NCBI GenBank assembly: GCA_947579605.1
Contig: OX388305.1
Span: forward strand, 34,671,542 to 34,735,541
Direction of reading: 5' to 3'
Source of the DNA: Athripsodes cinereus
Taxonomy: Eukaryota; Arthropoda; Insecta; Trichoptera; Leptoceridae
DNA: 64,000 nucleotides
Shown here: piece by piece, positions 43,990 through 55,767 of the stretch
How the letters are laid out: each line of letters begins with the position of its first letter
Position numbering within the stretch: position 1 is the first letter of the stretch
Translations under genes and position numbers: made by a program
The notes under the pieces: generated by a model
What the model was told of the DNA's origin: nothing
The model's database searches: none
The model's input: the letters and a program-made list of their open reading frames with translations, nothing else

Positions 43990-44100
43990 ATTTATTTATT
44001 TACACTATTACACGGCAGAGCCTTTTACATGTTAAATTTAAAAAAATAGCCAGAACAATTTGACAGACGAAGATAAAAATACAGTTTGTAGCAGCATGCA
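43990..44100 (-). mobile_element. LINE 3' end, family L1e
   Basis: The minus-strand end has TAAAAGGCTCTGCCGTGTAA plus an A/T tail. The ACAATTTGACAGACGA string upstream is shared with the 53.5-kb copy. Confidence 0.5.
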
Positions 44101-45090
44101 CATAAATTGATGAAGAAAAATTATATAAGTTTTCGTTAGTACATTTTTTTATCGTAGGTACCTACGAAAAAATTAAATTGAATTTGAACTGATCAGTCAA
44201 ACAAATGAAAAATAATAATTTGTCTGTTATACCTTCTAATAATAAATAGTCGAAAAAAAATGTCAGTTATGGCTTTGGAGTCAAGAAATAAAATTGTAGA
44301 TATTGAAATAAAGTTAATGAAAGTCAATTATAAAAATATAAAATTTTGAATTAAATTAAATTCAAAAACATTACACAATTTGCAAAAAAAAAATAATATT
44401 ATTGTTACTTCTAAAAGAAGTATACTTATACAAACAATGAAAGAGAGTTTAATCTTAATTTTAAAATATTCATCATTTTTCATCAACCGCGGTATTGATT
44501 TTGAAAAATATATTTTGATTGTAGCGATGAAAATTGAATTCTTTTGATTTACAAGATGACAAAAGTCTTTAGATTCTAATATTTCAAAGTGTGACTGGTG
44601 AGAAAACGGAAAGAATCTGCCGGAATCACTTGAGATTGGGACCATCAGTAGGTAAGTATTGTATGGTGTAGAACATAATAGAGGGAGATTTAATGGAAGT
44701 TAGAGGTCAGCTATACATTCAGTGGGAACGCCACGGGTTGTGCTTTTTTATGGCAATATTGTAAAGTAATGGGATGTACCTGAAGGGAGAAAATAATATT
44801 AAAACGAACAAAAAAACAGTGATTAATGTCGCCAAGTGTTACGGCCACCGTGAATGGGAAAGTTTTCTTGTAAATACTGAAGCCCATTGACCGCTTCCTT
44901 GGAGCACAAAATACATCTCTCTTGATTATTAAAGTACAAGTAATTTAAATGCTTTATCTGAAAACTCTATTATTTTTTTATTTTATTTTTACAATATTAA
45001 AGAAGCAAACAGTCATAACATAATATGTTAACAATTAATACACTCAACATGTGGACCAGCGAAGATTCCACTCTTACCAGAAATGTCTTA
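44101..45090. other. AT-rich DNA, nothing recognised
   Basis: The open frame 44328-44645 on the minus strand has no recognisable domain and typical AT-rich random composition. Confidence 0.4.
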
Positions 45091-45470
45091 GTCTTGAGAA
45101 AAAAAGCAAAAGTTAAAATTTTCTAAAAAAGTCAAAGTAAATTTAAAAACAATAAAAATACAATATTTAAAAATAATACCAAAATATAAAAGTAACAAAT
45201 CCCAAAATACTAGAAATCAGTCTTTCAGTCTCATTAGTCTTGAGAAAAAAAGTAAAAGTTAAAACTTTCTAAAAAAGTCAAAGTAATTTTAAAAACAATA
45301 ATAATACAATATTTAAAAATAATACAAAAATATAAAGTAAAAATCCCAAAATACTTGAAATCAGTCTTTCAGTATCATCAGTCTTGAGAAAAAAAGTAAA
45401 AGTTAATATTTTCTAAAAAAGTCAAAGTAAATCTAAAAATAAAAAATCCCAAAATACTAGAAATCAAATT
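45091..45470. repeat. Tandem array, about 145-bp unit, 2.6 copies
   Basis: GTCTTGAGAAAAAAAG occurs at 45091, 45237 and 45381 (146 and 144 bp apart). Units share TTTCTAAAAAAGTCAAAGTA and CCCAAAATACTAGAAATCA. The third unit lacks an internal A-rich stretch. Confidence 0.9.
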
Positions 45471-45582
45471 AAAATCACCAATCCAGTATGAGTTACAAAG
45501 CCCAATGAAATACACAGCCAATATCCAATGTCCCTATTATTATTATTATCATTTTACTTAACAAATTTACTTAAAAAAATTG

Positions 45583-45755
45583 AGTTCGTCGGTAGCCTGG
45601 AGGTAGAGTCTCGGCCTCGTTAACAAGGGGTTCGTGGTTCGATCCCAGGTGCCGGCAAACACCCCTTTCACGACACAAGCTTTTAGCTTACTGTAAAAGG
45701 TGTATAAGGTTGTATTTGGGTTTATAACAAAACCCAGATATATCTTTTTAAAAAA
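45583..45755 (+). mobile_element. tRNA-derived SINE, family A, copy 5 (best copy)
   Basis: It is full length: GTTCGTCGGTAGCCTGGAGG start with A box TAGCCTGGAGG, B box GGTTCGATCCC, and the end of the tRNA-like part at GTGCCGGCA. The family body and AACCCAGATATATCTTT tail with poly(A) follow. The two boxes show an internal RNA polymerase III promoter of tRNA type. Confidence 0.9.
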
Positions 45756-46091
45756 AAAAAAATTATGAGACTGAAAACTATTTTTAAACAAAGCACCAAG
45801 TGTCAGAAGAATATTCCTACAAATATACAAGGTAAAATGTGATTACGAGTTTAAATATTTTTATTTTATGAAAAATGACGTCAATTTCAAATGCAAATAT
45901 AATTTCACAAATATTCATTCATATATTTACTGTACAGCATTTAAAAACATAAAATGTTATGAAATCTACCTAACCAGGCATGAGCCCGTACTAAAGCAGA
46001 CTGAATCAGTTTTTACATACTTTGTCTCAGCGCTTTATTCTTTACTTTGAGTACTTATTATTTCCTTGATAATGATTATATAAACTTTTCT

Positions 46092-46207
46092 TTTTTTTTT
46101 TTTTTTTTTTTTTTTTTCTTTTTTTTTTTTAAAAAGATATATCTGGGTTTTGTTATAAACCCAAATACAACCTTATACACCTTTCACACTAAGCTAAAAG
46201 CTTGTGC
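46092..46207 (-). mobile_element. tRNA-derived SINE, family A, copy 6 (tail half)
   Basis: A 40-base T-rich tract (poly(A) on the minus strand) is followed by the complement of the family A tail and body, stopping at GGCACAAGC before the tRNA-like head. Confidence 0.8.
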
Positions 46208-46265
46208 CATTTATTTGACATACAACTGATACATGTATTAAAAAATGTATAAAAAAATAATGAAG

Positions 46266-46378
46266 AACACTGAGAAAAATCATTGGTACGTACCATCAGA
46301 TTAGGACCAGAGATTCATTAGTACGAATCTATAATATTAACTTTTCGCAAACAAATCGTTGGTAAATTTACCTAAATA
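46266..46378 (+). repeat. Dispersed repeat G, copy 1
   Basis: CACTGAGAAAAAT, CATTGGTACGTAC, TCAGATTA.GACCAGAGAT and GATCGTTGGTAAATTT recur in the same order at 63848-64000. The similarity is over more than 110 bp; the boundaries are unknown. Confidence 0.6.
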
Positions 46379-46592
46379 AACGGAGTATTTTTCTCATTGA
46401 AGGCTCTAGTAACAATTTAATATCTTTAAAGACGTTAAACTTAAAGCATGTTCAAAGATCGCGAGGTCGTATCCTGTAATGAACAATGGCTAAGAAGTTG
46501 CAAACGATATCGATGGATGCTGGTAAGATCGTGGTAGTTGTGTATAAACATTGCAGCTTTAAATGACAACACTCACAGACTACCCAAACACC

Positions 46593-46760
46593 TCTTATGG
46601 CCTAATGGTAAGAGCACTTGGCTTGTAACACAGAAGTCCTGGATTCGAATCCCAATATTAAATATGAGAACAAAGTTGAACAAAGTCGGTATACAGGGAT
46701 AAGTGCAGTCACTCTCTATGAAAGGATTGATATGAGAGAAACATTAGAGAGATAGATGGA
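46593..46760 (+). mobile_element. tRNA-derived SINE, family C (single copy)
   Basis: A box TGGCCTAATGG and B box GGATTCGAATCC lie 50 bp apart in a tRNA-like head with a CTTGTAA anticodon-loop-like segment, recalling tRNA-Thr(TGT). The anticodon and acceptor stems do not pair, so this is not a functional tRNA. An unrelated 90-bp body follows. Confidence 0.6.
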
Positions 46761-46769
46761 GTTGGTGAA

Positions 46770-47616
46770 GGTTATTATGGTATAGAGCGATTACGCCAGC
46801 CAAACCCCATTCTTAAGCGTCAGAACACATAATACTCTCTTCTCTATGCTGTAAGTAATACTTACATATCTTACGATTGAACCATACCTACATATTGTAA
46901 TAAATAAATAAATATTATATGTATCATAATTTTTATAAACACTTTTCCAGTTTATACGAAAAACAAAAGACCGCTTCAAATGTATATGTGTATATATTCA
47001 AAAATGAAAAGTTCTTACATAGGTTTGCATGTATGTAAATTTATAATTATTTTCTCAAACATGCTTTGAATTGGTCGAATCAAAATGGCAGATGATATAA
47101 AAAAATAAGAACACAAAACGAAACGCTTTTAACATTTAATACAGACATACAAAAAAATAATAATATCATAACCTTCTGTTTTTTCGTCCCTCTACGTGAC
47201 ATTACTATCGTTTCATTTTATTATGCTTAAGATTTCACATCAAATTTAAATGATCGTGCCGTTAAAACGTACATTAATCCCAAAGAAAGATATGTGGTAC
47301 ACATGCTTGATTTTAATGCCATCCTTTTTATGTATGGAGAGAGTAATAAAATTACAATACGAGTGAAAGTATCTTCACATTTTATATGAAAATAATTTAC
47401 CGACGAAGAGTTATATAATAGATAGATTTACGAAAACACAATTCGAATGAATATATTTTCATTTCTGTTTTTGAATAACATTCTAAACAACTTACACTGA
47501 CAGCCTTAGCAATTCTGTTTTCCTTTTATCAAAATACTCATCTCAACGGCAAATAACGAGCGACATTTTTTTTAGAAATATGTACAAAAACCCTTATGTA
47601 CATAAGTGAACTGAGC
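46770..47616. other. AT-rich DNA, nothing recognised
   Basis: This is spacer DNA before the 2.85-kb transposon. No exon or repeat family was recognised. Confidence 0.4.
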
Positions 47617-47624
47617 TTCTACAG

Positions 47625-50475
47625 TAGGGTGTGTCGCTCTCCATACAAAAAAAATAAAGTTTATTTTATTTTAACTCCTTAGTACTCAAAAGTTGTATGA
47701 TGTTGCTAATGACAAGAAAAAACAAAAAAATGCTACTTTAAACATTATCTTTAGCCTCCTCAAGCAGCATGAAGTTTTGAAAAAAATGCAAAAAACGTTT
47801 GCTCTTTTAACGAAAATAGAAAAAACATTGAATCATTACGATGCTATGTATTAGTGATTTTATCTAAATAAGAGTCGATTTAAGATAATTAAAACAAAAA
47901 TAAGACGACATTCATTATATTTATTTATAAAAAAATATTTTAAATCTTCCTTAGAATTAAATTTTGGCATCATATTTCTTGAATGTTGCCTGGCGCAAAT
48001 AAAACCTTCTTGAGCCTTGTGACCAGCAACAGAACTAGATGCTTCTATAGTTTATTTAACACATCTCTCCACTGATTGTGTATGGCATGGAAATTTGGGA
48101 AAGTTAAACATTTTAATGTAACATTTTAATGTAAAAATTCAGTTGAATTTTTTTTCAAATCGTCAGTACTTATTGCACTCCAAAGGGGAGATGATGTGAG
48201 AATTAAAGATGGTTTTTGCCAGTCAATCAATTCTATGTAGCTGTTGCAATCGAAGTTAACTTTTGGAATTACAAATTCTCGTATACCCGGAGCTTCAATG
48301 GAGCGAGCTTTCAAGATCCTTCGACATCCCAACTCACTTATTCTCTTATCATTATCACTTAGTATAGCTATTATTATACATATTCTCTGGATTTGCAAAA
48401 TAAGAATTACGTTGAACAACAGGATCTATTATTGCTTTTAATTTTGCTGGAAGGCATCGTGATGAACAAATTATTTTCCATAAATTAACTACCCCATCTT
48501 TACAAGAGTTGTATTGTAAACCATGAAGGTGCATAGACTTTCATAACAAAAACGGCCAATATTTTCAGTTTTTCACAAGGATTTTCAGTGGCGACATATA
48601 AACGTAAAATCCTTCTTGCAGACGTTAACCATCTGGCATGGGACATCTTCCCTGGTTGTTTTTGGGCCAAATCATCATTCACTTTATCAGTTGATACTGC
48701 TTGGCACAAAATGTATAAATATTTTTGGTCTGTGCTTAATTTATCACACCAAAGTTCAGGCAATGACGTCTCAATTACAACAAACTCTTTGACCTCCATA
48801 TTTTCACAAAAATTAATATTTTTACCTATTGGTCCTGAAAAAGCTGAAGGTCCGATAGTTGGACCACCTAGCGATGATAATAAATGTCGCAATGGAAGTT
48901 CAATTGCATGAAGTTGACAGATGAGCCATTGTAATGGTTTTTGAAGTCTCTTTTCTAGTCTGGAAATTATTCCATTTTTTCTTCCTGTATTAACATTCGT
49001 TCCGTCACAGCCGACAGCGCAAATTTCTTCTCAGGATATTTTCTGATCTGTTAGAAAGCGAAACAAGGAGACTTTGACATCTTTCGCTGTTCCAGACGAC
49101 GGAGTTATATGTCCCAGATAAATAGATCCAGGCTCTTGCACGAGTGTAACATGTTCTTCAATTTTAGATTGTCGGTAAAACTTGTTTCCTTTTTTTACCA
49201 TGTAGATGGTTTTATCCTTTCATCCATCAAAGTATAAACCATGAACGCTCATGATCTCCCGGTTGAGCAATAAGGAATCTCTCGTTCGCTTTCTGGCTCT
49301 CCGCAATCTACTGTGATCTATGATATCTTCTTTCAAAATCAAAGAAGCGATGGCAGTTCCAGCTCTATACGATACGCAATACCTATCGCAGGTTTGAGAT
49401 TACTTGTCAAGGTTTGTTTTCGTCTTAGCCTTTTCTTTTTTATAAGGGATAGGTAAGCTACAGCACTGGAAATGTTCATCTTCCTGAGTCATACTTATAT
49501 CTGAATCAGAATCACTTTGGTATAAAGTTGGCGTTATCATCGTCAACCAGGAGGTTTACTCAATTTTTCCGCTGTCTTTTGCACTTTTTTAATTTTTCTT
49601 TGTAACTTTTGCGTAGCAACGATGTCGATACTACCTATAAACATTTGTCTTTGAAGGTGTTCTTAAAATAAATGCTCTTGTAGCGGTATTATAGCAAAAA
49701 GAATAATCTCTTCATTTGCAGGCTGCAACATCAAAAAGGCTAAGACTGTATAAAATAAAGTTCTCGATTTTATCCATGTATACTCGACTTTTGTTTTTCT
49801 ATTGAAATTTTTCAATAGTTTCTTGTAATCAGTGATGTATGACATTATAATTTTTTTTTATTCTTTGCTCTCAAAGCACGGGAATAGAAGCGTTTTTCCA
49901 AATTTCAATCAACATACGCGTAACGCTCGTAGCTATATCTCCTGCAGCTGGTTCTTTCGATGAAATCTGCTTCATTTTATATCTCACCCACTCGTAATGT
50001 TTGATAACATTTTCATACGTCGGCAGCATATTCCAGTTGCATGTTATTTCTTACGGAAATTGGTTGAAAATACTTAATTTTGTGTACTCGTACACGACTC
50101 CAACCCGAGACCGAAACCGAGCGACTAATTTTTACGACTGATAAATAAACGACGGTAGTGCGAGAGTAAGGATCATTAGTGGATAATTTATAATAATATT
50201 TTTTTATCGTTTGATTATACTATTTACATTCAAATAAACAAGAATATTTTAATAAATAAATATTATTTACAAAAAAAACCTATTTTACAAAAAAAAATTA
50301 TAGGACAAAATTTCTATAATTTATCGTTTTTTGCCAACTTTTGGCCATTTGAGGAGGCTAATGGAAGTTCCCAAAATTAAAAAAAAAATATCAGTTAATA
50401 TTCTGTTGAGAAAAGGCAACTTTTAATGCCTCAGGCACGTTGAAATTCGAAATTTGAAAAAATCGACACACCCTA
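47625..50475 (-). mobile_element. DNA transposon, complete boundaries, hAT-like TSD, decayed ORF
   Basis: Perfect 12-bp inverted ends (TAGGGTGTGTCG / CGACACACCCTA) are flanked by a perfect 8-bp duplication TTCTACAG (47617-47624 and 50476-50483). Length is 2851 bp. Inside, a decayed minus-strand coding region spans about 48126-49100, with possible N-terminal coding up to about 49845. The TSD length and the TAGGG start fit hAT; P-type elements also make 8-bp duplications, so the superfamily is tentative. Confidence 0.9.
48126..49100 (-). pseudogene. Transposase-like pseudogene of the 2.85-kb transposon
   Basis: Reading the minus strand from about 49025 gives CDGTNVNTGRKNGIISRLEK, then PLQWLICQLHAIELPLRHLL. 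Next come FSGPIGK, LSTDQKYLYILCQAVSTD, PGKMSHARWLTSARRILRLY and VMKVYAPSWF. A stop after IQLL (near 48500) and a frame change are followed by a C-terminal part (48126-48419) with RISELGCRRILKARS, FVIPKVNFDCNSY and LIDWQKPS. Upstream, stops and frame changes break the N-terminal region. I recognise this as the type of protein carried by a widespread insect transposon family, but I cannot name the family. It is non-functional. Confidence 0.7.
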
Positions 50476-50483
50476 TTCTACAG

Positions 50484-52339
50484 CTACTCAAATATGATTT
50501 TCTTTCTGTTTCAACCAAAATAAGTTTTTTTTGCACCACACAAACAAAAATAATACAACGTTAATTGGAAATTTCTTTTTTGTAAACTCTTTCGTTATTT
50601 CATTTAAATGCTTTCAATGTTTGGTAATATTATTTTTCATATATAGTAAGTTACACAAATTTTCAAACTTTATAATATCTTTTCATATATCTGCATAGAT
50701 TCTAGAGTAGAGTTGGTACTTAAACATTCCGCTGAAATTTGTATTAAGGAAAAGTTTTTCGATTGATTCATGGAACTTTCACAAAACTGTTACAGTATCA
50801 AATAATGGCAGTTGTATTCAACAGTATATTACTGTAAAGTCACTAAATATTGAGTTTGTTATAGTTATCTATAAAGTGTAAAGAATTTAGTTTTATTTTT
50901 TATCCAACTCTTCAATAAATCAAGTTGGGTTAGTTGTGAACAGATAATCTACCGCGCCTTTTATTCCCTCCTTAAACTTTTATAGATGGTAGTTCCATTT
51001 TAAGTTAGTTACAGTTGTATATTAAGTATCGCAATGTAGGTCATCTTTGAGATAAGTAAAGGTATCAAGAAATATTTACATTACTGGAACCTTTTCAATC
51101 TATTTTTCAGCAATCTAAAGAAACCTGAGGCTTTCTTATATAATATTCACCTTGCTTTGTAAGCAATTTTTTAAGTCGTTTTCAAAATAGTAATATTGTT
51201 TAGTCATCACTTAACCTCCTTATTATTTTTTTCCTTTTTCAGCTACATCTTAAATCATATGAATCGTAACGTATTATCTTCATGTTTTTTTTTCTTAAAT
51301 AAAAGCAAAATCTTTTACAGATCCACATATTTATTATAACCACACATACCAGACAAAATATATCGTTCATTTCACACTCACACCCTTTCTACATTCTATT
51401 CTCTTATCCCTTCAAAGTGTGTTTCTATATATACATTTTTATATCCTCTTATTATATGATTTCTATCGATGTGATAACATTTCGGATACAGAAAAATACA
51501 TGGAGTCGAATGTAATCCATCAGATCTAAAATGACTTTATGACAGTGTACCTATTATGTGGATAATAAATTAGGCTTTATGGTCATGGAAACAATATTTT
51601 CAACAAAATATTATCCAAAAAAATATCTTCATAGATGACAGTTGACAGCATGTAGAGTGTAGACCTCCCAGCCAATTTATAATCCACAAAGTAAGATTAT
51701 ATACGCAGAATGACGTATTAAAATTACACGGGTCACTTCACTACGAAAAGCATCCTCTAGGATTAAGTGCTGTATTATGATTATGATAATATGTGGGTGT
51801 TAATGCATAGTAACTAAGGTAAATGATTTACGAGATATCGAATAATTCATTCACAAATTTGTAAAGGTCAGGTTATCCTCTTTTACTATAGAAAGTTTGT
51901 AGAATATCAAATTGTAAATGCCGTGGTAGTATAGAATAGAATAGACCACCTACCTAATACAAAACTATTCTAAATTCAAAAGCTAGTTTCCCTCCATCGA
52001 GAAAAACCTTGAAATAAGATTAAATACGCAAAAAAAATACCAATACACAGTTTCTTATATAGGAGCGTTAACAGCGATAGATAAAAAACATTCATTTCTT
52101 ACAACATAGAGTTTTGGGCTGGCTACAAGAAATAGCATGCCTAATAAATCCACTCTATAGTTATTTTTTAAACATATGCTTGTATACTATTTTAATGCTA
52201 TTTTTTTTTCTTTATTTACCTTCAAATATTACACATCATGGATAAAGTAAAAAAAAAATATTCAACATTGTCTAAACTTGTTTATAATAAGATACTTTTA
52301 AATGTATCGATGCTATTTTTACAAGTAACCATTGTATGA
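50484..52339. other. AT-rich DNA, nothing recognised
   Basis: This is about 1.85 kb of AT-rich sequence without exon-like frames, SINE boxes or repeats shared with the rest of the window. Confidence 0.45.
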
Positions 52340-52610
52340 GGTTATATATGAAAATTTGATACCTAAAACTACCATATAAGTCTTAGAAAAGAAAACTTCA
52401 CCATATTCGGTAGTGCCTCGGACGGGACATGAATCCGCAGCCCTACCTGTGCCCTAGGAGTGCTTTGTCCAATTAAGCCATCGGGCGACTTGCCGAAGGC
52501 TCTGATATTCTCGCTTATAAGCCCCGATGACAGCTTCGCGGGGGCACTACCGAATAAGGTGGCGTTGTCTTTTCTAAGCCTTATATGGTAGTTTCATAAG
52601 TTAAATTTAC
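52340..52610 (-). mobile_element. Long-TIR element with a tRNA-like core, copy 1
   Basis: Inverted ends of about 50 bp (AAACTACCATATAAGKCTTAG through ATTCGGTAGTGCC) bracket a tRNA-like core on the minus strand. The core has A box TGGCTTAATTGG and B-box-like GGATTCATGTCCC. Beyond the left arm, CCATTGTATGAGGTTATA also occurs, inverted, outside the right arm of the 61.2-kb copy, so the full arms are longer. It combines a SINE-like core with DNA-transposon-like termini. Confidence 0.65.
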
Positions 52611-53214
52611 TTTTAAATTATTTTTTTATAAAGAAAATATGTGCTACTCCATCCAGCCTCAGTAAATTTTCTAAGCAGTTTTAGCTTTGTCATTATATCG
52701 CCATCTAAATGTGCTTTGAATACAAAATTAGATTACATAATTCTATGGCATCATTACAGGATCACCATTCGTCAAATAAATGGACGAAGTGATTATCTCT
52801 CATTCATATCATCGTTGGTTTAATACTTATCTACTTCCATGAAATAATAATAAGAACTTTCTACTGAATATTTTTTACTGTATGTATTTTATTGAATGTA
52901 CTTAAGGGATCACTTTAATACGACACATAGGAAACATGTAGGTGGTGGAATTTGAATATGCCTCGTGTGATTTTCAAAGTGTCAGTGCTTTTGGGAGAAA
53001 TCCAACAATGTCAAATCTAATTTTATACATTCATGAATGAAAACGTGTATACGAGTATCTAATCCTATAACAATAAAAAAATATAGTACAAAAACATAGA
53101 AGTGCCTCTTTTAGAGTTCTTGTTTTATTCAATTATAATCGTATGAAATATTAACATGTGAACGTTCATACAAAATCATAGATTAAGTCATTTTCTTCTC
53201 TTTGAGCACTTATT

Positions 53215-53390
53215 ACTCCCACATGGTGGTGGGGTCTGCCTTTCTTGCTGTATTTCGCTACTTGGATCTGTCGAGTGCATCCTCATGGGATACATCGCAG
53301 TTCTGCATGTCGTGTCTTACTTATTCATGCCATCTGCGCTTTAACCTTCCACTTGGCCTATTGCCTCTTCATAGATTAATTAATAAATGA
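53215..53390 (-). pseudogene. RTE-like LINE C-terminal relic
   Basis: The minus strand reads GRLKRRWHE, then DALDRSK.RNTARKADPTT and MWE followed by stops. This is the standard end of an RTE-like polyprotein (RPKKRW / EDALDR.KWR / RKADP.T.W). It contains stop codons. Confidence 0.6.
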
Positions 53391-53465
53391 AGAAAAAATC
53401 ATAGAAAAAAAACGGTACTTCACACGAGGCTTATCTATATAAGGGGAATATGTTACAATTGAATA

Positions 53466-53600
53466 TTTATTTATTTATTTATCACTGTCTTGCACACGGC
53501 GTGAGCCTTTTATACGTGAAACATATAACAATGTAAAAAAAAAACAATTTGACAGACAACAATAATAAAAAATGATAAAAAATGAAATGGTACAAATTTA
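53466..53600 (-). mobile_element. LINE 3' end, family L1e
   Basis: An (AATA)n tail is preceded by the complement of CACACGGCGTGAGCCTTTTA. It shares CAATTTGACAGAC with the 44.0-kb copy. Confidence 0.55.
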
Positions 53601-54392
53601 TAAAAATAAACATTATGTTGTAACAAAAATAGTAGTAATTTGAACAAAACAACAATATATTCTGTGTATATTGTTGTTTTAACAAAGGCACCAGGTTCCC
53701 ACAAAGATGACTACAAATTGATTTATTTACATTTTATTTTATTTATTTGACGGTATTTAAACGTAATAATATATGTCATAAAAATTCACCAAACCAAACC
53801 AAGTCAGACCAAACCAGTTTTAACATTCTTTACTTTACAAATGAAACTGTCAAAGGACGAGATATATTCAAACATGACCTAATTATTTTTTTTATATTGA
53901 CAAAAGCTTATTTACATAATTTTTTGCAATAAAAGACTGAAATAAAAAGTAAAATTCCAATGTAAATAATATTTTCTAACGACTGGTGAATAGGTAGAGA
54001 ACATATGGAAATTCGCACCATTGCCTTTTGTCGTATGCCTAATAATAGGCCTTGTCTGCCTCAATATGAGGTGGAAGAATGTTTCTCATTGTTGTGTAAA
54101 TACGAAGAAGATGAGATGAAAAGGAAATGTGATAGATACGTCTATATAATGATGTTCTTGTTGAATTATAACGACAATTTTCTTTGACAAGTTTGACATT
54201 ATGTATGTATTGCTGTTTGCAGTGATTTAAGCTTAAGTTAAATCTCGTATAAAAATTGAATTAGATCCTATATTGATTTTTATATTAAACATCTGTTTAG
54301 TATTAACAATGATTATTGCTTTGACAAAAAGTAAGTAGTTTGCATTTAACGTATACAATTTTTTTCTACCGTTTATGAGTTCCATTTTCTAC

Positions 54393-54530
54393 GAGAGGGC
54401 CTTTGGTGTTGTTGGACCAGTTACGTGGAATCGCCTACCGGTGCTGTTGAGAGATGGTCAGACGGTCACTAGCTTCAGAGGCAAATTAAAGACTGAACTC
54501 TTCACTGGCGCCCTTGAGACGGTCTAGAGA
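54393..54530 (+). pseudogene. LINE ORF C-terminal relic, copy 2
   Basis: It reads AFGVVGPVTWNRLPVLLRDG, then SFRGKLKTELFTGALETV and a stop. This is the conserved closing segment of CR1/Jockey-like ORFs. It has no upstream RT. Paired with 38637-38770. Confidence 0.6.
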
Positions 54531-54900
54531 CTATAAAACGGCGTCATAATATCATCCATTGCATCTTTTTCAAATGGAGCAAGAAGCGAACTGCTATTCA
54601 CACCATAAAAAATGATTTTTTGGATGAAAAGCATATTATCATCTTTTGTCTCAATTGAATAATTGAGATGTCTTAAGTAACATTCAGCCTCTTTTACTTT
54701 GGATGATCATCCAGATTGTCAGGGTTAAAGCTATTCATCGAAAGTAAACATGTCTATTCGAACTTGTTTATTACATACTTCCACTGCTATAATTATCAAC
54801 ACTCACGGTCATCTTGTATGTTGTTTAAAAATTAAAACAATTTAATATATTTCTCAACTGCATGATTATTTTGTATTATGATTCTGACTGTCAATAAAAA

Positions 54901-55245
54901 TTCATAGAGAATAAAACAAATAATAGATGTATCTATTATGATAAAACAATAATAAGACAAATACATCATAATAGACCCGATTTAGTATTACATGATAAAC
55001 GTAATAAAATAACGTACCTAATAGACATCGCTGTCCCAAATACACATAATATACAAACAACCGTCGCAGAAAAAATACGTAAATATACAGAACTAGCAGG
55101 AGAAATAAAAAATATTTGGCATTCTAGGTCCGTTTATATAATACCTTTAGTCATGTCAGCTACATGGGTAACTCCGAAATCTTTAATAAATAATTTACAA
55201 AAATTAGATTTACCGGTTAATTTGTACATTAAAATTCAAAAATCT
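54901..55245 (+). pseudogene. LINE ORF end with restriction-like endonuclease motifs
   Basis: The reading frame shows NRPDLVLHDKRNK, then LIDIAVPN, KYTELAGEIKNIW and VMSATWVTPK. The PD...(about 14 residues)...D order with a following KY..L..EI...W matches the restriction-like endonuclease domain at the C-terminus of R2/R4/Dong-type LINEs, which nicks the target for priming. NLYIKIQKSI runs into the inserted DNA. After the insert, NTCNIVKKFLN continues in frame to a stop near 55584. The upstream RT is absent. Assignment to a particular clade is tentative. Confidence 0.7.
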
Positions 55246-55255
55246 ATTATAATAA

Positions 55256-55510
55256 TCATCATCATCATCATCGCCCTCAACGCTCCTCTCGGGAGCACAG
55301 GGCAGAAACCAGCCTACTCCATTCAGAGCGTCTCTGTGCCAATTGGGTCACCTCTTTCCACGACATTCCTTGAGCTCTGATATCGTTGTCATAGGAACGG
55401 TGTATTATGAAAGAGGGACGCCCGGGCCGACGGAACCCCTGCGGACGGAAGAACAGTTCTCTTTTTGGCCAACTATCATTAGGCATTCTCAAAACATGTC
55501 CCAGCCAGGA
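55256..55510 (-). mobile_element. RTE-like LINE fragment nested in the RLE LINE, (GAT)n tail
   Basis: A perfect 10-bp duplication ATTATAATAA (55246-55255 and 55511-55520) defines a 255-bp insertion. The minus strand codes for GRPSFIIHRSYDNDIRAQGM and EWSRLVSALCS and ends in (GAT)n. It is related to the 16.5-kb fragment. Confidence 0.85.
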
Positions 55511-55767
55511 ATTATAATAAACACTTGTAATATTGTAAAAAAGTTTTTGAACACAGATATTTCAGGCACAATGCTGGTATTTTGAACCCGCGTTCTGAGC
55601 CTAATCCTTTGATATCCTGTATATCTGGATAGGTGAATTTTTCCCGGCATTAGACTGTTAAGTTTTTGTGTGACCATGACTGATCATATGGAGACTTATC
55701 TAGTTGTATAATGCTGAGAAGTGTGGATGGCAATTCTGCCGCCGCGTAAAAAAATAAAAAAAAAACT

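Larger units (their letters stand above)
54901..55765 (+). mobile_element. RLE-type LINE 3' part, interrupted by a later insertion
   Basis: The ORF (54901-55245) is resumed at about 55511 and is followed by about 190 bp of 3' UTR and an A-rich tail near 55748-55767. The interruption is at 55256-55510. Confidence 0.75.

Noticed and set aside
46593..46665. Possible functional tRNA-Thr gene
   Set aside because: A and B boxes are good, but the acceptor and anticodon stems do not pair and a SINE-like body follows.
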